A DNA stretch of 64,000 nucleotides, from the NCBI RefSeq assembly GCF_019249725.2, contig NZ_CP137559.1:3557001-3621000 (forward strand). The letters are read 5' to 3'. Made by a program: the position numbers and the translations under genes. Below the pieces are notes generated by a model, which was not told the origin of the DNA, did not search any database, and was given only the letters and a program-made list of their open reading frames with translations. Positions within the stretch are counted from its first letter, which is position 1; the number at the start of each line of letters is the position of its first letter. Positions 33,372-42,600 of this stretch are shown in pieces. Source of the DNA: Segatella hominis (lineage in GTDB: Bacteria; Bacteroidota; Bacteroidia; Bacteroidales; Bacteroidaceae).

Positions 33372-33569
33372 TTACTTTTTCTGCGACTTGCGGTTGGCGC
33401 GTTGTTGGCGATATTTAGCTTTCTGACGAGCAGAGCCACTGCCGTGGGCGCCGGTAATGTACTTTTTCTTTTTGGCCTTAGTCTTCACCTTGCCGTCGTC
33501 GTCCTTTTTAGGACCACCACCGCTTTTGAAGACCATGCCGCCCATGATTATATCGTCTATATCATTCAT
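33372..33569 (-). CDS. Small basic protein of unknown function
   Basis: About 65 aa from MNDIDDII (an upstream ATG at 33605 would add 12 residues). The protein begins acidic, then is rich in Gly and Lys (KSGGGPKKDDDGKVKTKAKKKK) and ends Arg/Gln/Lys-rich (ARQKAKYRQQRANRKSQKK). It could bind nucleic acid or ribosomes by charge alone; no family is recognised. It is located between two strong signals (terminator on one side, repeat and purH on the other) and shares the purH strand. Confidence 0.5.
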   Translation of the reverse strand: MNDIDDIIMGGMVFKSGGGPKKDDDGKVKTKAKKKKYITGAHGSGSARQKAKYRQQRANRKSQKK

Positions 33570-33594
33570 GTCGTTTTTATATTGAAGGGGGGAT

Positions 33595-33627
33595 GAATTC
33601 TTCACTCTTCACTCTTCGTTCTTCACT
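33595..33627. repeat. Dispersed CTTCACTCTTC repeat
   Basis: Inverted-orientation relative of 6933-6964, located just after the purH stop codon. Confidence 0.6.
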
Positions 33628-33630
33628 AAA

Positions 33631-34815
33631 TTAATGATGGAACAAGCGAACATGTGTGAACGCCATGGCGATACCATATTTGTCACATGTCTCAATAACA
33701 TTGTCGTCACGGATAGAACCACCAGCCTGTGCGATATATTCTACGCCACTCTTGTGAGCACGCTCAATGTTGTCACCGAATGGGAAGAAGGCATCACTAC
33801 CCAGGCAAACACCTGTGTTCTGTGCAATCCATGCTTTCTTCTCCTCACGTGTCAAAGGCTCAGGCTTCTCAGTGAAGAACTGCTCCCAAACACCATCCTG
33901 AAGAACGTCTTCCCATTCGTCTGAGATATATACGTTGATGGTATTGTCACGGTCTGCACGGCGGATCTTCTCCTTGAAAGGCAGGTTCATGACTTTAGGG
34001 CACTGGCGCAACCACCATTCATCAGCCTTGTTACCAGCCAGACGAGTACAGTGGATACGGCTCTGCTGACCGGCACCGATACCGATAGCCTGTCCGTCCT
34101 TCACATAGCATACAGAGTTACTCTGTGTATATTTCAATGTGATGAGTGCTATGATGAGGTCACGCTTAGCATCTGCAGGGAAATTCTTGTTTTGTGTAGG
34201 AATATCCTCGAAGAGTGCTGGGTCGTCTAATTTAACTTCATTACGTCCCTGCTCGAAGGTAACACCGAATACCTGCTTGTGCTCGATAGGAGCTGGCACG
34301 TAGTCAGGATCAATCTGGATGACGCAGTAGGTACCCTTGCGCTTCTCCTTCAACACCTTGATGGCCTCAGGAGTATAACCAGGAGCAATCACGCCATCGC
34401 TGACTTCTCTCTTGATGAGGAGAGCTGTAGCCTCGTCACAAACATCGCTCAATGCTACGAAGTCACCATAAGAACACATACGATCGGCACCACGTGCACG
34501 AACGTATGCGCAAGCCAATGGAGACAACTCGAAGTTGACATCATCGCAGAAGTAGATCTTCTTCAAAGTGTCGCTGAGAGGAAGTCCTACTGCGGCTCCG
34601 GCAGGAGATACGTGCTTGAAACTTGCTGCAGCTGGAAGACCAGTGGCAGCCTTGAGCTCCTTGACCAATTGCCAAGAATTGAAGGCATCGAGGAAGTTGA
34701 TATAGCCAGGGCGGCCATTCACTACTTCGATAGGCAGTTCGCTTCCATCCTCCATATAGATTCTGGAAGGTTTCTGATTCGGATTACATCCGTACTTGAG
34801 TGCTAATTCTTTCAT
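33631..34815 (-). CDS. purH: AICAR transformylase (single-domain PurH)
   Basis: About 394 aa from MKELALKYG. It transfers a formyl group to AICAR, the penultimate step of purine synthesis. The catalytic Lys67-His68 are in ASFKHVSPAGAA, the RGADRMCSYGDFVALSD stretch is near 115, and GIGAGQQSR and SDAFFPFGDNIERAH are both present. The usual N-terminal IMP cyclohydrolase domain of bifunctional PurH is absent, so cyclisation must come from another gene. The longer frame to 34911 runs past the promoter-like CAAAGTTA (34846-34853) and is rejected. ATG at 34824 is an alternative. Confidence 0.92.
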   Translation of the reverse strand: MKELALKYGCNPNQKPSRIYMEDGSELPIEVVNGRPGYINFLDAFNSWQLVKELKAATGLPAAASFKHVSPAGAAVGLPLSDTLKKIYFCDDVNFELSPLACAYVRARGADRMCSYGDFVALSDVCDEATALLIKREVSDGVIAPGYTPEAIKVLKEKRKGTYCVIQIDPDYVPAPIEHKQVFGVTFEQGRNEVKLDDPALFEDIPTQNKNFPADAKRDLIIALITLKYTQSNSVCYVKDGQAIGIGAGQQSRIHCTRLAGNKADEWWLRQCPKVMNLPFKEKIRRADRDNTINVYISDEWEDVLQDGVWEQFFTEKPEPLTREEKKAWIAQNTGVCLGSDAFFPFGDNIERAHKSGVEYIAQAGGSIRDDNVIETCDKYGIAMAFTHVRLFHH

Positions 34816-34984
34816 TGCAAACATGTATTTATTAAGAATTTGCTGCAAAGTTACAAAAAATATCGCATTTTTGTAGCATCGAATCAAACTTTTTTGTACT
34901 TTTGCAGGCAATTAGGTAACGATAGAGAAAAAGTAGAGAATACGTTAGTAAAAAGATAAAGAGAATTGCAAATTTCATGATGTT

Positions 34985-35317
34985 ATGAAAAATGACTTAG
35001 TACTTCTCACCCATGAGGTGGAGAAGAAGATTGGTAAGAAGATTCATGTAGGTTCTGATTTTGAAAAATTAGCTTCTATCTTCTCTGTGAAACATCATCT
35101 CAAGGTGAGTGCACAGGGACTGCACAAGGTGTGGGGATATGTGAGTGGTAAGGAAAAACCTACCAAGGAAACGCTCAATAAACTGGCACTTTTCGTAGGG
35201 TATCAAAGTTGGGATGATTTTCATGAGGCTCTTCATGGTGAAGATGATGGAAATCTGAGCTATGATACGGATGAAGATCATGAACTGAAGCCTGATTCTT
35301 CGGATGATATTGATTGA
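34985..35317 (+). CDS. Small putative DNA-binding protein with an acidic tail
   Basis: A 110-aa protein. The first ~80 residues (LLTHEVEKKIGKKIHVGSDFEKLASIF, then LKVSAQGLHKVWGYV and KETLNKLALFVGYQSWDDF) match a helical module often seen at the N-terminus of Bacteroidota regulators, with a GYxSWDDF ending. The rest is a strongly acidic tail (DTDEDHELKPDSSDDID). No partner domain is present. A TACTTTTG -7 element at 34897-34904 precedes it, divergent from purH. Confidence 0.65.
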   Translation: MKNDLVLLTHEVEKKIGKKIHVGSDFEKLASIFSVKHHLKVSAQGLHKVWGYVSGKEKPTKETLNKLALFVGYQSWDDFHEALHGEDDGNLSYDTDEDHELKPDSSDDID

Positions 35318-35342
35318 TAGAAAATTGTCTTGTGAAAAAACA

Positions 35343-35385
35343 AAAAAGGAGATTCCGCAAATGATTTGCAAGGAATCTCCTTTTT
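35343..35385. terminator. Bidirectional terminator before rplS
   Basis: GGAGATTCC (35348-35356) pairs with GGAATCTCC (35372-35380); inside it a second stem GCAAA/TTTGC closes a small loop. A- and T-rich flanks serve both convergent genes. Confidence 0.9.
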
Positions 35386-35412
35386 ATTTTACTTGGATAG
35401 TAATCAAGTGAA

Positions 35413-35778
35413 TTACTCTGCGTTCTTGGCAATAGTCTTCTTCTCAGCGATACGAGCCTTCTTACCAGTGAGCTTACGCAAGTAATACAACTTAGCGCGA
35501 CGTACTTTACCATGCTTGTTCACCTCGATAGAATCGATAGCTGGTGACTCGATAGGGAAGATACGCTCAACACCTACTGTACCAGACATCTTACGAACTG
35601 TGAAACGCTTCTTGTCACCATGACCAGAGATCTTGATAACAACACCACGGTAGAGCTGGATACGCTCTTTTGTACCCTCGACGATTTTGTAAGCGACTGT
35701 GATAGTATCACCTGCCTTGAACTCAGGGAACTTCTTGCCGGTTGCAAATGCTTCTTCAGCAACTTTAATCAAATCCAT
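35413..35778 (-). CDS. rplS: 50S ribosomal protein L19
   Basis: 121 aa from [11 protein letters not shown]; a longer frame to 35913 has no family support. The protein shows the L19 core [33 protein letters not shown], then the [13 protein letters not shown] segment and [20 protein letters not shown]. It lies at the 30S-50S interface of the ribosome. Monocistronic, with its own terminator. Confidence 0.97.
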   Translation of the reverse strand: MDLIKVAEEAFATGKKFPEFKAGDTITVAYKIVEGTKERIQLYRGVVIKISGHGDKKRFTVRKMSGTVGVERIFPIESPAIDSIEVNKHGKVRRAKLYYLRKLTGKKARIAEKKTIAKNAE

Positions 35779-35980
35779 TTTTTGTATAGAATTAAAAATT
35801 GTTTGTCGTTCCTGCGCAACATGGACGGGCAACTCTTCTGCCCAGACAACAGCGGTTACGCCGAAAAGCGGGTGCAAAGTTACGCTTTTTTCTTCTATCT
35901 CGCAAATTTTCAATCATTTTTCTTAGTTTTTTCCACAAATATTCGTATCTTTGTGTCATCATGTTTTAAATTTAGTAAGT

Positions 35981-36757
35981 ATGAAGAAAAAAAATAGTGG
36001 TAAATGTATGCTGGCAGCAGCTGCTATGTTGCTGATGGTCAGTCCTTCTGCTGCTCAAAAATACAAGGTGGCAAAGGTGGAACGTACTCGCATTCTCATC
36101 GATCAGCGGTGGGATGCTAAACCTGATGCTGAGGCTGCCCAGTTTATTGCTCCTTATAAAAATAAGGTGGATAGTATTATGGGGCCTGTTGTTGGTAGTA
36201 TTGCCCACGATATGACTCGTCATCGCCCTGAAAGCGAACTCAGTAATCTGCTCTGTGATATCTTAGTTTGGGGTGGCAGACAGTTTAATGAGCAGCCTGT
36301 CTTCTCGGTGTATAACATGGGTGGCATCCGAAGCAATCTTGCCAAGGGAAAGATCACCGTGGGTGATGTAAACGATATGGCTCCTTTTGAGAACAAAATC
36401 TGTTTCCTCACCCTCAAGGGCGATAAGGTGCTCGAACTCTTCCAGCAGATAGCCCATCGTGGGGGAGAAGGTTTGAGTCATGCTGTCCGCCTTATTATTA
36501 CAAAGGATGGCAAATTGAAGGAGGCTACTATCAACGGTCAGCCTGTTGACCCTTCTAAGTCTTATCGCATTGCTACGCTCGATTACCTGGCTGAAGGTAA
36601 CGACCAGTTAGTGGCTTTCAAGAGCGGTACGGATGTTCTTTCACCTAAGCAGAAAGAAAATAACGTGCGCTATATTATCATGGATTATTTCCGTGAGATG
36701 CAGAAGCAAGGAAAGTGCGTGGAGTCTAAGATAGAAGGACGATGCATAGTTGAGTAA
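35981..36757 (+). CDS. 5'-nucleotidase C-terminal domain protein (split enzyme, part 1)
   Basis: About 258 aa from MKKKNSGKCM, with a signal peptide (~1-26, ending SAAQ). It contains only the substrate-binding C-terminal domain of UshA-type 5'-nucleotidases: PVFSVYNMGGIRSNLAKGKITVGDVNDMAPFENKI and YRIATLDYLAEGNDQLVAF. The metal-binding catalytic domain is encoded by the next gene, which starts 22 bp downstream. A -7 element TATCTTTG (35946-35953) precedes it. Together they should hydrolyse nucleotides or related phosphate esters in the periplasm. Confidence 0.9.
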   Translation: MKKKNSGKCMLAAAAMLLMVSPSAAQKYKVAKVERTRILIDQRWDAKPDAEAAQFIAPYKNKVDSIMGPVVGSIAHDMTRHRPESELSNLLCDILVWGGRQFNEQPVFSVYNMGGIRSNLAKGKITVGDVNDMAPFENKICFLTLKGDKVLELFQQIAHRGGEGLSHAVRLIITKDGKLKEATINGQPVDPSKSYRIATLDYLAEGNDQLVAFKSGTDVLSPKQKENNVRYIIMDYFREMQKQGKCVESKIEGRCIVE

Positions 36758-36779
36758 TGAGAAAATAAAAGTAGAAATG

Positions 36780-37658
36780 ATGAAGCATACATTATTATAT
36801 ATAGGGATGGCTCTTGCATTTTTTGCAATGCAGCCAGATGCAGCTCAGGCCAAAACGAAAAAGCCGGCTAAAGTGGAGAAACAACTGGTGGTGCTCCATA
36901 CCAACGATACGCATTCCTGCGTGATGCCCATCAATCCCAATCTTGCCGATACGGCGATGGCAAACCGTGGCGGCTATCTCCGCCGCGTAGCCATGATCAA
37001 GCAGGAGCGCAAGGCGAATCCCGACCTGCTGCTCTTCGACAGTGGCGATTTCTCGCAGGGATCCCCTTATTATTCACTCTTCAAGGGCGATGTAGAGGTA
37101 GGGTTGATGAACGAGATGAAGTATGATGCCGCCACCATCGGCAATCACGAGTTTGATTTCGGCATCGACAACATGGTTCGCATCTTCAAGATGGCGAAGT
37201 TCCCTATCGTCTGCTCCAACTACGATTTCGCGGGCACTGAACTGGCTTCCATCGTGAAACCTTACGTAGTGTTGAAGCGCAAGGGCCTGAAGATAGGCGT
37301 CTTCGGCCTAGGTCCGGAACTTGCCGGTTTGGTTACCGAAGCCAACTATGGCCCTATCAAATATCTCGACCCCATCGCCAAGGCGAAGGAAATGACAGAG
37401 ATATTGAAGAAGAAGGAGAAATGTGATGTCATCATCTGCATTTCCCATCTGGGCTGGAAGATAGATGGCATTGATGATTCCGAGGTAGCCCCAGCCACCC
37501 GCGACATCGATCTGATATTGGGCGGTCATAGCCACACCTACTTCCAGCAGCTGGAATTCCTGAATAATCTTGATGGCAAGCCAGTGCCTGTAGATCAGAA
37601 CGGCAAGGGCGCCATCTGGGTTGGCAAAATGACATTGGATATTGTGAAAAATAAATAA
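36780..37658 (+). CDS. 5'-nucleotidase metallophosphoesterase domain protein (split enzyme, part 2)
   Basis: About 292 aa from MKHTLLYIGMALAF with a signal peptide (~1-25). The dinuclear-metal site motifs are present: LHTNDTHS (~39-46), FDSGDFSQGSPYY (~87-99), TIGNHEFDFG (~120-129), SHLGW and GGHSHTYF. The C-terminal domain is missing here and encoded by the gene before, so the order is reversed relative to a fused enzyme. A second ATG at 36777 is equally possible. Ends at a strong terminator. Confidence 0.9.
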   Translation: MKHTLLYIGMALAFFAMQPDAAQAKTKKPAKVEKQLVVLHTNDTHSCVMPINPNLADTAMANRGGYLRRVAMIKQERKANPDLLLFDSGDFSQGSPYYSLFKGDVEVGLMNEMKYDAATIGNHEFDFGIDNMVRIFKMAKFPIVCSNYDFAGTELASIVKPYVVLKRKGLKIGVFGLGPELAGLVTEANYGPIKYLDPIAKAKEMTEILKKKEKCDVIICISHLGWKIDGIDDSEVAPATRDIDLILGGHSHTYFQQLEFLNNLDGKPVPVDQNGKGAIWVGKMTLDIVKNK

Positions 37659-37673
37659 AACTTATACAAAGAC

Positions 37674-37726
37674 AAAATACAAAAAGACTCCCCGAGCTTT
37701 TCCGGGGAGTCTTTTTGTATTTTTTA
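37674..37726. terminator. Terminator after the 5'-nucleotidase pair
   Basis: A 21-bp perfect stem (37674-37694 / 37703-37723; core GACTCCCCG/CGGGGAGTC), 8-nt loop, T-rich end. Serves both the nucleotidase genes and the convergent GH43 gene. Confidence 0.95.
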
Positions 37727-37745
37727 TATCATATCATGATATCTG

Positions 37746-39416
37746 TTATTCCTTGTTAGAAGAGGCATAGAGTCCGATGCAGGCACCGAGGAAGCCGCCG
37801 CTCTTCTGGGTGCTCAGGTTAGAGGCATCCACGCCCTTGGCGAGCAGCTGCCAGTCGCCACCTTCCTCTGCATAATAGAAATCATAATATCTGTCATGAC
37901 CTTCTACCTTCAGCTTCAGCTTGCCAGCCTTGATAGGGGCTGAGGCGATGGTGACGTTGTTCTTCTCGGCACGGGTCAGGGTAATCATCAGCTTGCCATT
38001 CTTCATGGTCTTGCCCAACACGAAGTTGTGGTCTTCCTTCTGGAGAAGTGCCAAACCTGCTATCTCCTTGTCGTTGCGAGGAGTGAAGTTGATTTCTGTC
38101 TCGGCAGAGAAAGTGCCGTGCTGCTGGCGTGCCCAGATGGCAGACATCGGTTCACGCTTGTAGATATTGCCTGGCAGCAGATTCAGGTTCAGCTTGCCGT
38201 TTTCTACCTTATAGCAATCTGTAAAGTCGCGGAGGAACATCCAGCGTGGGTTCAAATCCTTCAGACCTACACCGTTGTCGGCTGCATCGAAGTTATCCAC
38301 ATAGCTGAAGTTGCCTGAGAACTCATTCTTTGCGGCTGGCTTCAAACCTGCCTTTTCGCCTACTGTAGAAATAGGAGTGTTCTTGGCGAGAATCTCTGGC
38401 CATCCGTTTTTCCATGTTACAGGCAGGAGATAGGTGTCGCGACCTGTGTTGTACATATCTTCCTCGTAAGGGCGGCAAGCCAGGAACACTGCCCACCAGT
38501 TGCCCTTGCCATCTTCTACGATGTCGGCATGGCCGGCACTTGATACAGGGTCCTTGCGGTTTGGATCCAAGCCTGTGCGCTGGGTGAGGATAGGGTTGTT
38601 AGGGCATTCCTCCCATGGACCCATCGGATTCTTGGCACGCAGGATTACCTCGCTGTGCCATCCGCCCGTACCGCCTTCTGCACACATCAGATAATAGAAC
38701 CTGCCCTTCTTGAAAAGGTGTGGACCCTCAATCCAGATAGGACGAGCCTCAACATGGGTTCCGCCACGCAGAATCTCCTTGAAGTCGCCCTTGATGCTGT
38801 CGCCCTTCACGTCGAATTCGAAGCAGCGGATAGCACGCTGGCCCTCATAGTCGGCACCGCCTGCCACCGGACCGTTATGCACGATGTATCCCTTTCCGTT
38901 GTCATCGAAGAAGAAGCTAGGGTCGATGCCGTCAATCTTCTTCAGATAGATAGGATCGCTCCAGCCCTTGGATGGGTTCTTTGACTTGACGAAGAAGTTT
39001 CCGGCACCCACGTTGGTGGTGATCATATAGAAGGTCTTGTTCTTCTTGTTGTAGCTGATGGCTGGTGCGAAGATGCCGGCTGATACTTGTTGTCCCTTCA
39101 GAGGCACCTGCGATTGGCGGGTGAGCACATGTCCGGCAGGAGTCCAGTTTACCAAATCCTTGCTGGTAGAGAGAGGTACACCTGGGAAGAAGGTGAAGGA
39201 TGAATTCACCAGATAATAGGTGTCGCCCACGCGGCAGAGCGATGGGTCAGGATAGAAACCTGCCAGCACAGGGTTGTAATACTGATGAGTCTTGTCGATA
39301 GGCACGTTGAATCGTGCATCGTTGCCTGCATACTTGAAGTAGTCGAACTGAGCGTTCTGCGCCTGAGCTCCGGCAGCAAGCATCATCGAAAGCGATAAGA
39401 TTGCTAATTTCTTCAT
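37746..39416 (-). CDS. Glycoside hydrolase family 43 protein (xylan locus)
   Basis: A 556-aa secreted enzyme with a signal peptide (~1-20). The GH43 propeller (~45-360) carries the catalytic residues Asp57 (YPDPS), Asp165 (GIDPS) and Glu230 (IEGPH). A C-terminal beta-sandwich of ~190 residues follows, ending ASSNKE. It resembles the 517-aa GH43 at 8583 over its full length but is clearly diverged. Beta-xylosidase and/or arabinofuranosidase activity on xylo-oligosaccharides is expected. Its promoter carries the paired 17-bp boxes found at the other promoters of this locus, and it sits directly downstream of the regulator gene. Confidence 0.9.
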   Translation of the reverse strand: MKKLAILSLSMMLAAGAQAQNAQFDYFKYAGNDARFNVPIDKTHQYYNPVLAGFYPDPSLCRVGDTYYLVNSSFTFFPGVPLSTSKDLVNWTPAGHVLTRQSQVPLKGQQVSAGIFAPAISYNKKNKTFYMITTNVGAGNFFVKSKNPSKGWSDPIYLKKIDGIDPSFFFDDNGKGYIVHNGPVAGGADYEGQRAIRCFEFDVKGDSIKGDFKEILRGGTHVEARPIWIEGPHLFKKGRFYYLMCAEGGTGGWHSEVILRAKNPMGPWEECPNNPILTQRTGLDPNRKDPVSSAGHADIVEDGKGNWWAVFLACRPYEEDMYNTGRDTYLLPVTWKNGWPEILAKNTPISTVGEKAGLKPAAKNEFSGNFSYVDNFDAADNGVGLKDLNPRWMFLRDFTDCYKVENGKLNLNLLPGNIYKREPMSAIWARQQHGTFSAETEINFTPRNDKEIAGLALLQKEDHNFVLGKTMKNGKLMITLTRAEKNNVTIASAPIKAGKLKLKVEGHDRYYDFYYAEEGGDWQLLAKGVDASNLSTQKSGGFLGACIGLYASSNKE

Positions 39417-39501
39417 TATGTCCGTTAATTTTTAAAGATTATATATTTCAAAGATTATATTTCAAAAGCTGCTGATTTTCTGTTCTTTTGATAAAAACAA
39501 A

Positions 39502-39547
39502 GCAGCGGAAAACCAAGAGGGTGATAAGCCTTTGGATTTTCCGCTGC
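39502..39547 (-). promoter_or_regulatory. Stem-loop at the GH43 transcription start
   Basis: GCAGCGGAAAA (39502-39512) and TTTTCCGCTGC (39537-39547) pair perfectly, extended by CCAA/TTGG with one bulged base. The expected start (5-7 nt after the -7 element at 39554-39547) falls inside the right arm, so the mRNA would begin with a stable stem. Confidence 0.6.
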
Positions 39548-39611
39548 AAAGTTACTGCTTTCTTTATAATCTTTCTTTTTGAAATGTAACCAAAACTTTT
39601 CGCTATGTTTC
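39547..39611 (-). promoter_or_regulatory. GH43 promoter with paired 17-bp boxes
   Basis: Reading the minus strand: distal box GAAACATAGCGAAAAGT (39611-39595), 4-bp gap, proximal box GTTACATTTCAAAAAGA (39590-39574), 19 bp, then -7 TAACTTTG (39554-39547). The layout is the same as at 43944, 45695 and 60723. Confidence 0.7.
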
Positions 39612-39666
39612 GTAGCCAGTCTGTATTGTTACATATAATTTTTATCTATCCTTTTTAGAAATGTTT

Positions 39667-42600
39667 CTACTCCTTTGTGGCATTCTGCATGTATTCTCTA
39701 GGAGAACAGCCATAGAGGTTCTTGAACATGGTGCTGAAACTTGCGGAATTGGAGAAACCGCAAGCGTACATCACTTCGGTGATGCTCTGCTTGCCATTCT
39801 TCAGCAACTTGGCTGCCTGCTGCAGTCGGATGTTGCGGATGAAGCTGTGTGGAGTCTGGTTGGTCAGCTCCTTCATCTTGCGATGCAGGTGCACTCGGCT
39901 GATGCCCACCTTCTGGGCTATCATATCGACACTCAGGTCGGAATCGCCGATGTTCTCGTTAATCACCTCCATCACGCGCTGCATCAGTGCATCATCTGGA
40001 GTCTGAATCTTCCTTTGCTCCACCTTCTCCTCCTGACTCTCTTTGCCCGTAAATTTGTTTTTCAGCGTGCGGCGCATGGTGAGCAGGTTGATGATGGTGC
40101 GGCGCAGGATGTCCATATTGAATGGCTTCAGTATGTAGGCATCGGCACCGGTCTGTAATCCTTCCAGCTGATCTTCTTCACGGCTCTTGGCGGTGAGCAG
40201 GATGATAGGCACATCATTGGTGTTGATGTTTGATTTCAGCTTGGCACAGAGGGTGGTTCCGTCCATTTCCGGCATCATGATGTCGCTGATGATGAGGTCA
40301 GGCTTATTCTTCAGAATCTCGTTGAGTGCCACCTTTCCGTTAGGGTAGGTGCGAATCTTGAAGTCGCTGGAGAGCTGGGCCTTCAGGTAATCCTGAATAT
40401 CCTCTTCGTCTTCCACAATCACGATTTCAGCCTTGTTTCCACTTGCTGAGGCTGGCAGATTGCCCTGCATATCCGTTGTGCCGGCTGCGCTTTCGGCTTT
40501 TTCGGCATTTTCCGTCTCCTTCACCTCCTGTTCCAGCTGCTCTACCTCGGCAAGTTCCTGGTTCTGCTTTTCCTTTATCTCTTCTTCGTCGATGAGTTCT
40601 TCGGGTTTCAGATGGTCCTTGCCCAGCGGAATGCGGATGATGAACTCGCTGCCGTGCTCAAACTTGCTTCCCTTCTCGCCCTCGTTGTTGCGGGCAGAGA
40701 TGGTGCCGTAGTGCAGTTCCACGAGCGAGCGGGTGAGGTCGAGACCGATGCCCGTACCGACGTTGCGGTCGCTAGTGTCGGCAGGGGTCTGGTAGAAGCG
40801 CTGGAAGATGGTTTCCAGCTTGTCTTTTGGAATACCGATGCCGCTGTCCTTGACGCTGATGTAGGCATGGTGGTCGGTGTGGGTGAGCGAGAGTAGGATG
40901 TGGCCTGCCGTAGGGGTGAACTTGAAGGCGTTCGAAAGGAGGTTGATAATCACCTTGTCGAAGTTGTTTCGGTCTATCCATACGGGCAGTTCTTCGCTGT
41001 CGTGCTGGTATTCGAAGTCGATGTTCTTGGCCAGAGCCTGCTGCCTGAAGAGTTCGTATTCCTCGTTGATGAACCCCACCATGTCGGTCTGGCACATGCG
41101 CATCACCATCTGCCCCTTGTCTATCTTTCTCAGGTCCATCATCTGGTTGATGAGGTGGAGGATACGTTCCGAGTTCTTTCGGATAATCTCGTAGATGCCC
41201 TGTCGGTGAGGCTCCTTGTCTTCCTTGATGAGCGAGAGCAGCGGCGTGATGATGAGTGTGAGCGGCGTGCGGATTTCATGACTGATGTTCATGAAGAACT
41301 TGATCTTCGCCTCGCCCATATCTTCGGCGTGGATGTGCTGCTGCAGGATGAGCTGGTCTTCCATCTGGCGCTTGCGGTGGCGCAGGTAGAGCATGATGGC
41401 TGCTATGAGGAGCAGCAGATAGAAGAGCTTTGCCCAGATGCTGGCATACCAGGCTGGGTGAATGATGATGGTGAACTCCTTCACCGGTGTTTCGTAGCCG
41501 TTGCAGATGGCCTTGATGCGGTATTTGTAGCTGCCGGGAGCCATGTGCGAGAAGGCAAGTTCGTTCTGTCCGGCTGGCACGGTGCGCCAGGCATCGCCGT
41601 TGATGCTGTAGGCGTATCTTATCTGCTCCACATTATTATAGGTGAGGGTAGAGAGCTGCAGGGAGAAGGTGTTGTCATCGTGCGAGAGATTGAACTCCCG
41701 TGCCACAGTTACCCAGCTGTTCGTGATGGTATAGCTGCCCGACTCCATGCCTGGGGTCACTGCCTTGTTGTTGACCACGAAGCCCGAGATAACCACCTTT
41801 GCCTGCCATGGGTGCTGCTTTACCCGGTCGGCCTGGAACCAGTTGATTCCGCCAGAGCCACCTATCAGAATCACCTTCTTATCCTGGGTGGTGCATACGG
41901 AAGCATCGCTGAACTCGTTGCTCTGCAGTCCGCTTTCGGTATAAAACCTGATGATGCTGCCATCCTTGGGGTTCAGCATGTTGAGTCCGCTGTTTGTACC
42001 CAGCCATATTTTGCCCTTGTTGTCTTCTGTGATGCTCGCCACACCGTTGTCGGTGAGTCCTTGGGCTGTGGAATAATGTTTAGGCTCTATTCCCTTTCTG
42101 AAGTCGAAGCAGAAGGCTCCATCCTCGGTGCCATACCATACGTGGTCTTTGCTATCTACAAACACGCAGTGCGAAAAACTGTTCTTGTTCAGGCAGTTGA
42201 TGCCCTTGAAGGTGGAAACCCAGCTGTTTTGCTTGCGGTCGAGGCACGCCAGTCCCACTGAGGTGGCTACATATAGGTGGTTTCCATCGTTGGAGAAGCT
42301 GAGCTTGATGAGGTAGTTGTTGGGCAGGCAATTGATTTTGAGGTTATTATCTGCACCATATTTAGCCTTGTAGTTCCTTCGGCTACCGTCTTTCTGCAGG
42401 CAGAAGAGACCTTCGCCCATGGTGGCTATCCAGATGTTGCCCTGTGGGTCTTGCTTGATATCGAAGATGCCCACCGACTTGCTGATGCCCAAATCAACAG
42501 GGTGGAAGCTTCCGGCTGCATCCATATAGCCCAGACCGTCGGTATAGGTTCCCACCCAGGTTCTGCCCTGCTGGTCCTTACAGAGGGTGAGCACGGTGCT

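Noticed and set aside
35779..35913. N-terminal extension of L19
   Set aside because: L19 proteins start at [15 protein letters not shown] sequence; the added residues are not conserved in the family.
40900..42261. 453-aa plus-strand reading frame
   Set aside because: Antisense to the kinase/sensor part of the hybrid regulator, with no recognisable domain; a shadow of a GC-rich coding region.
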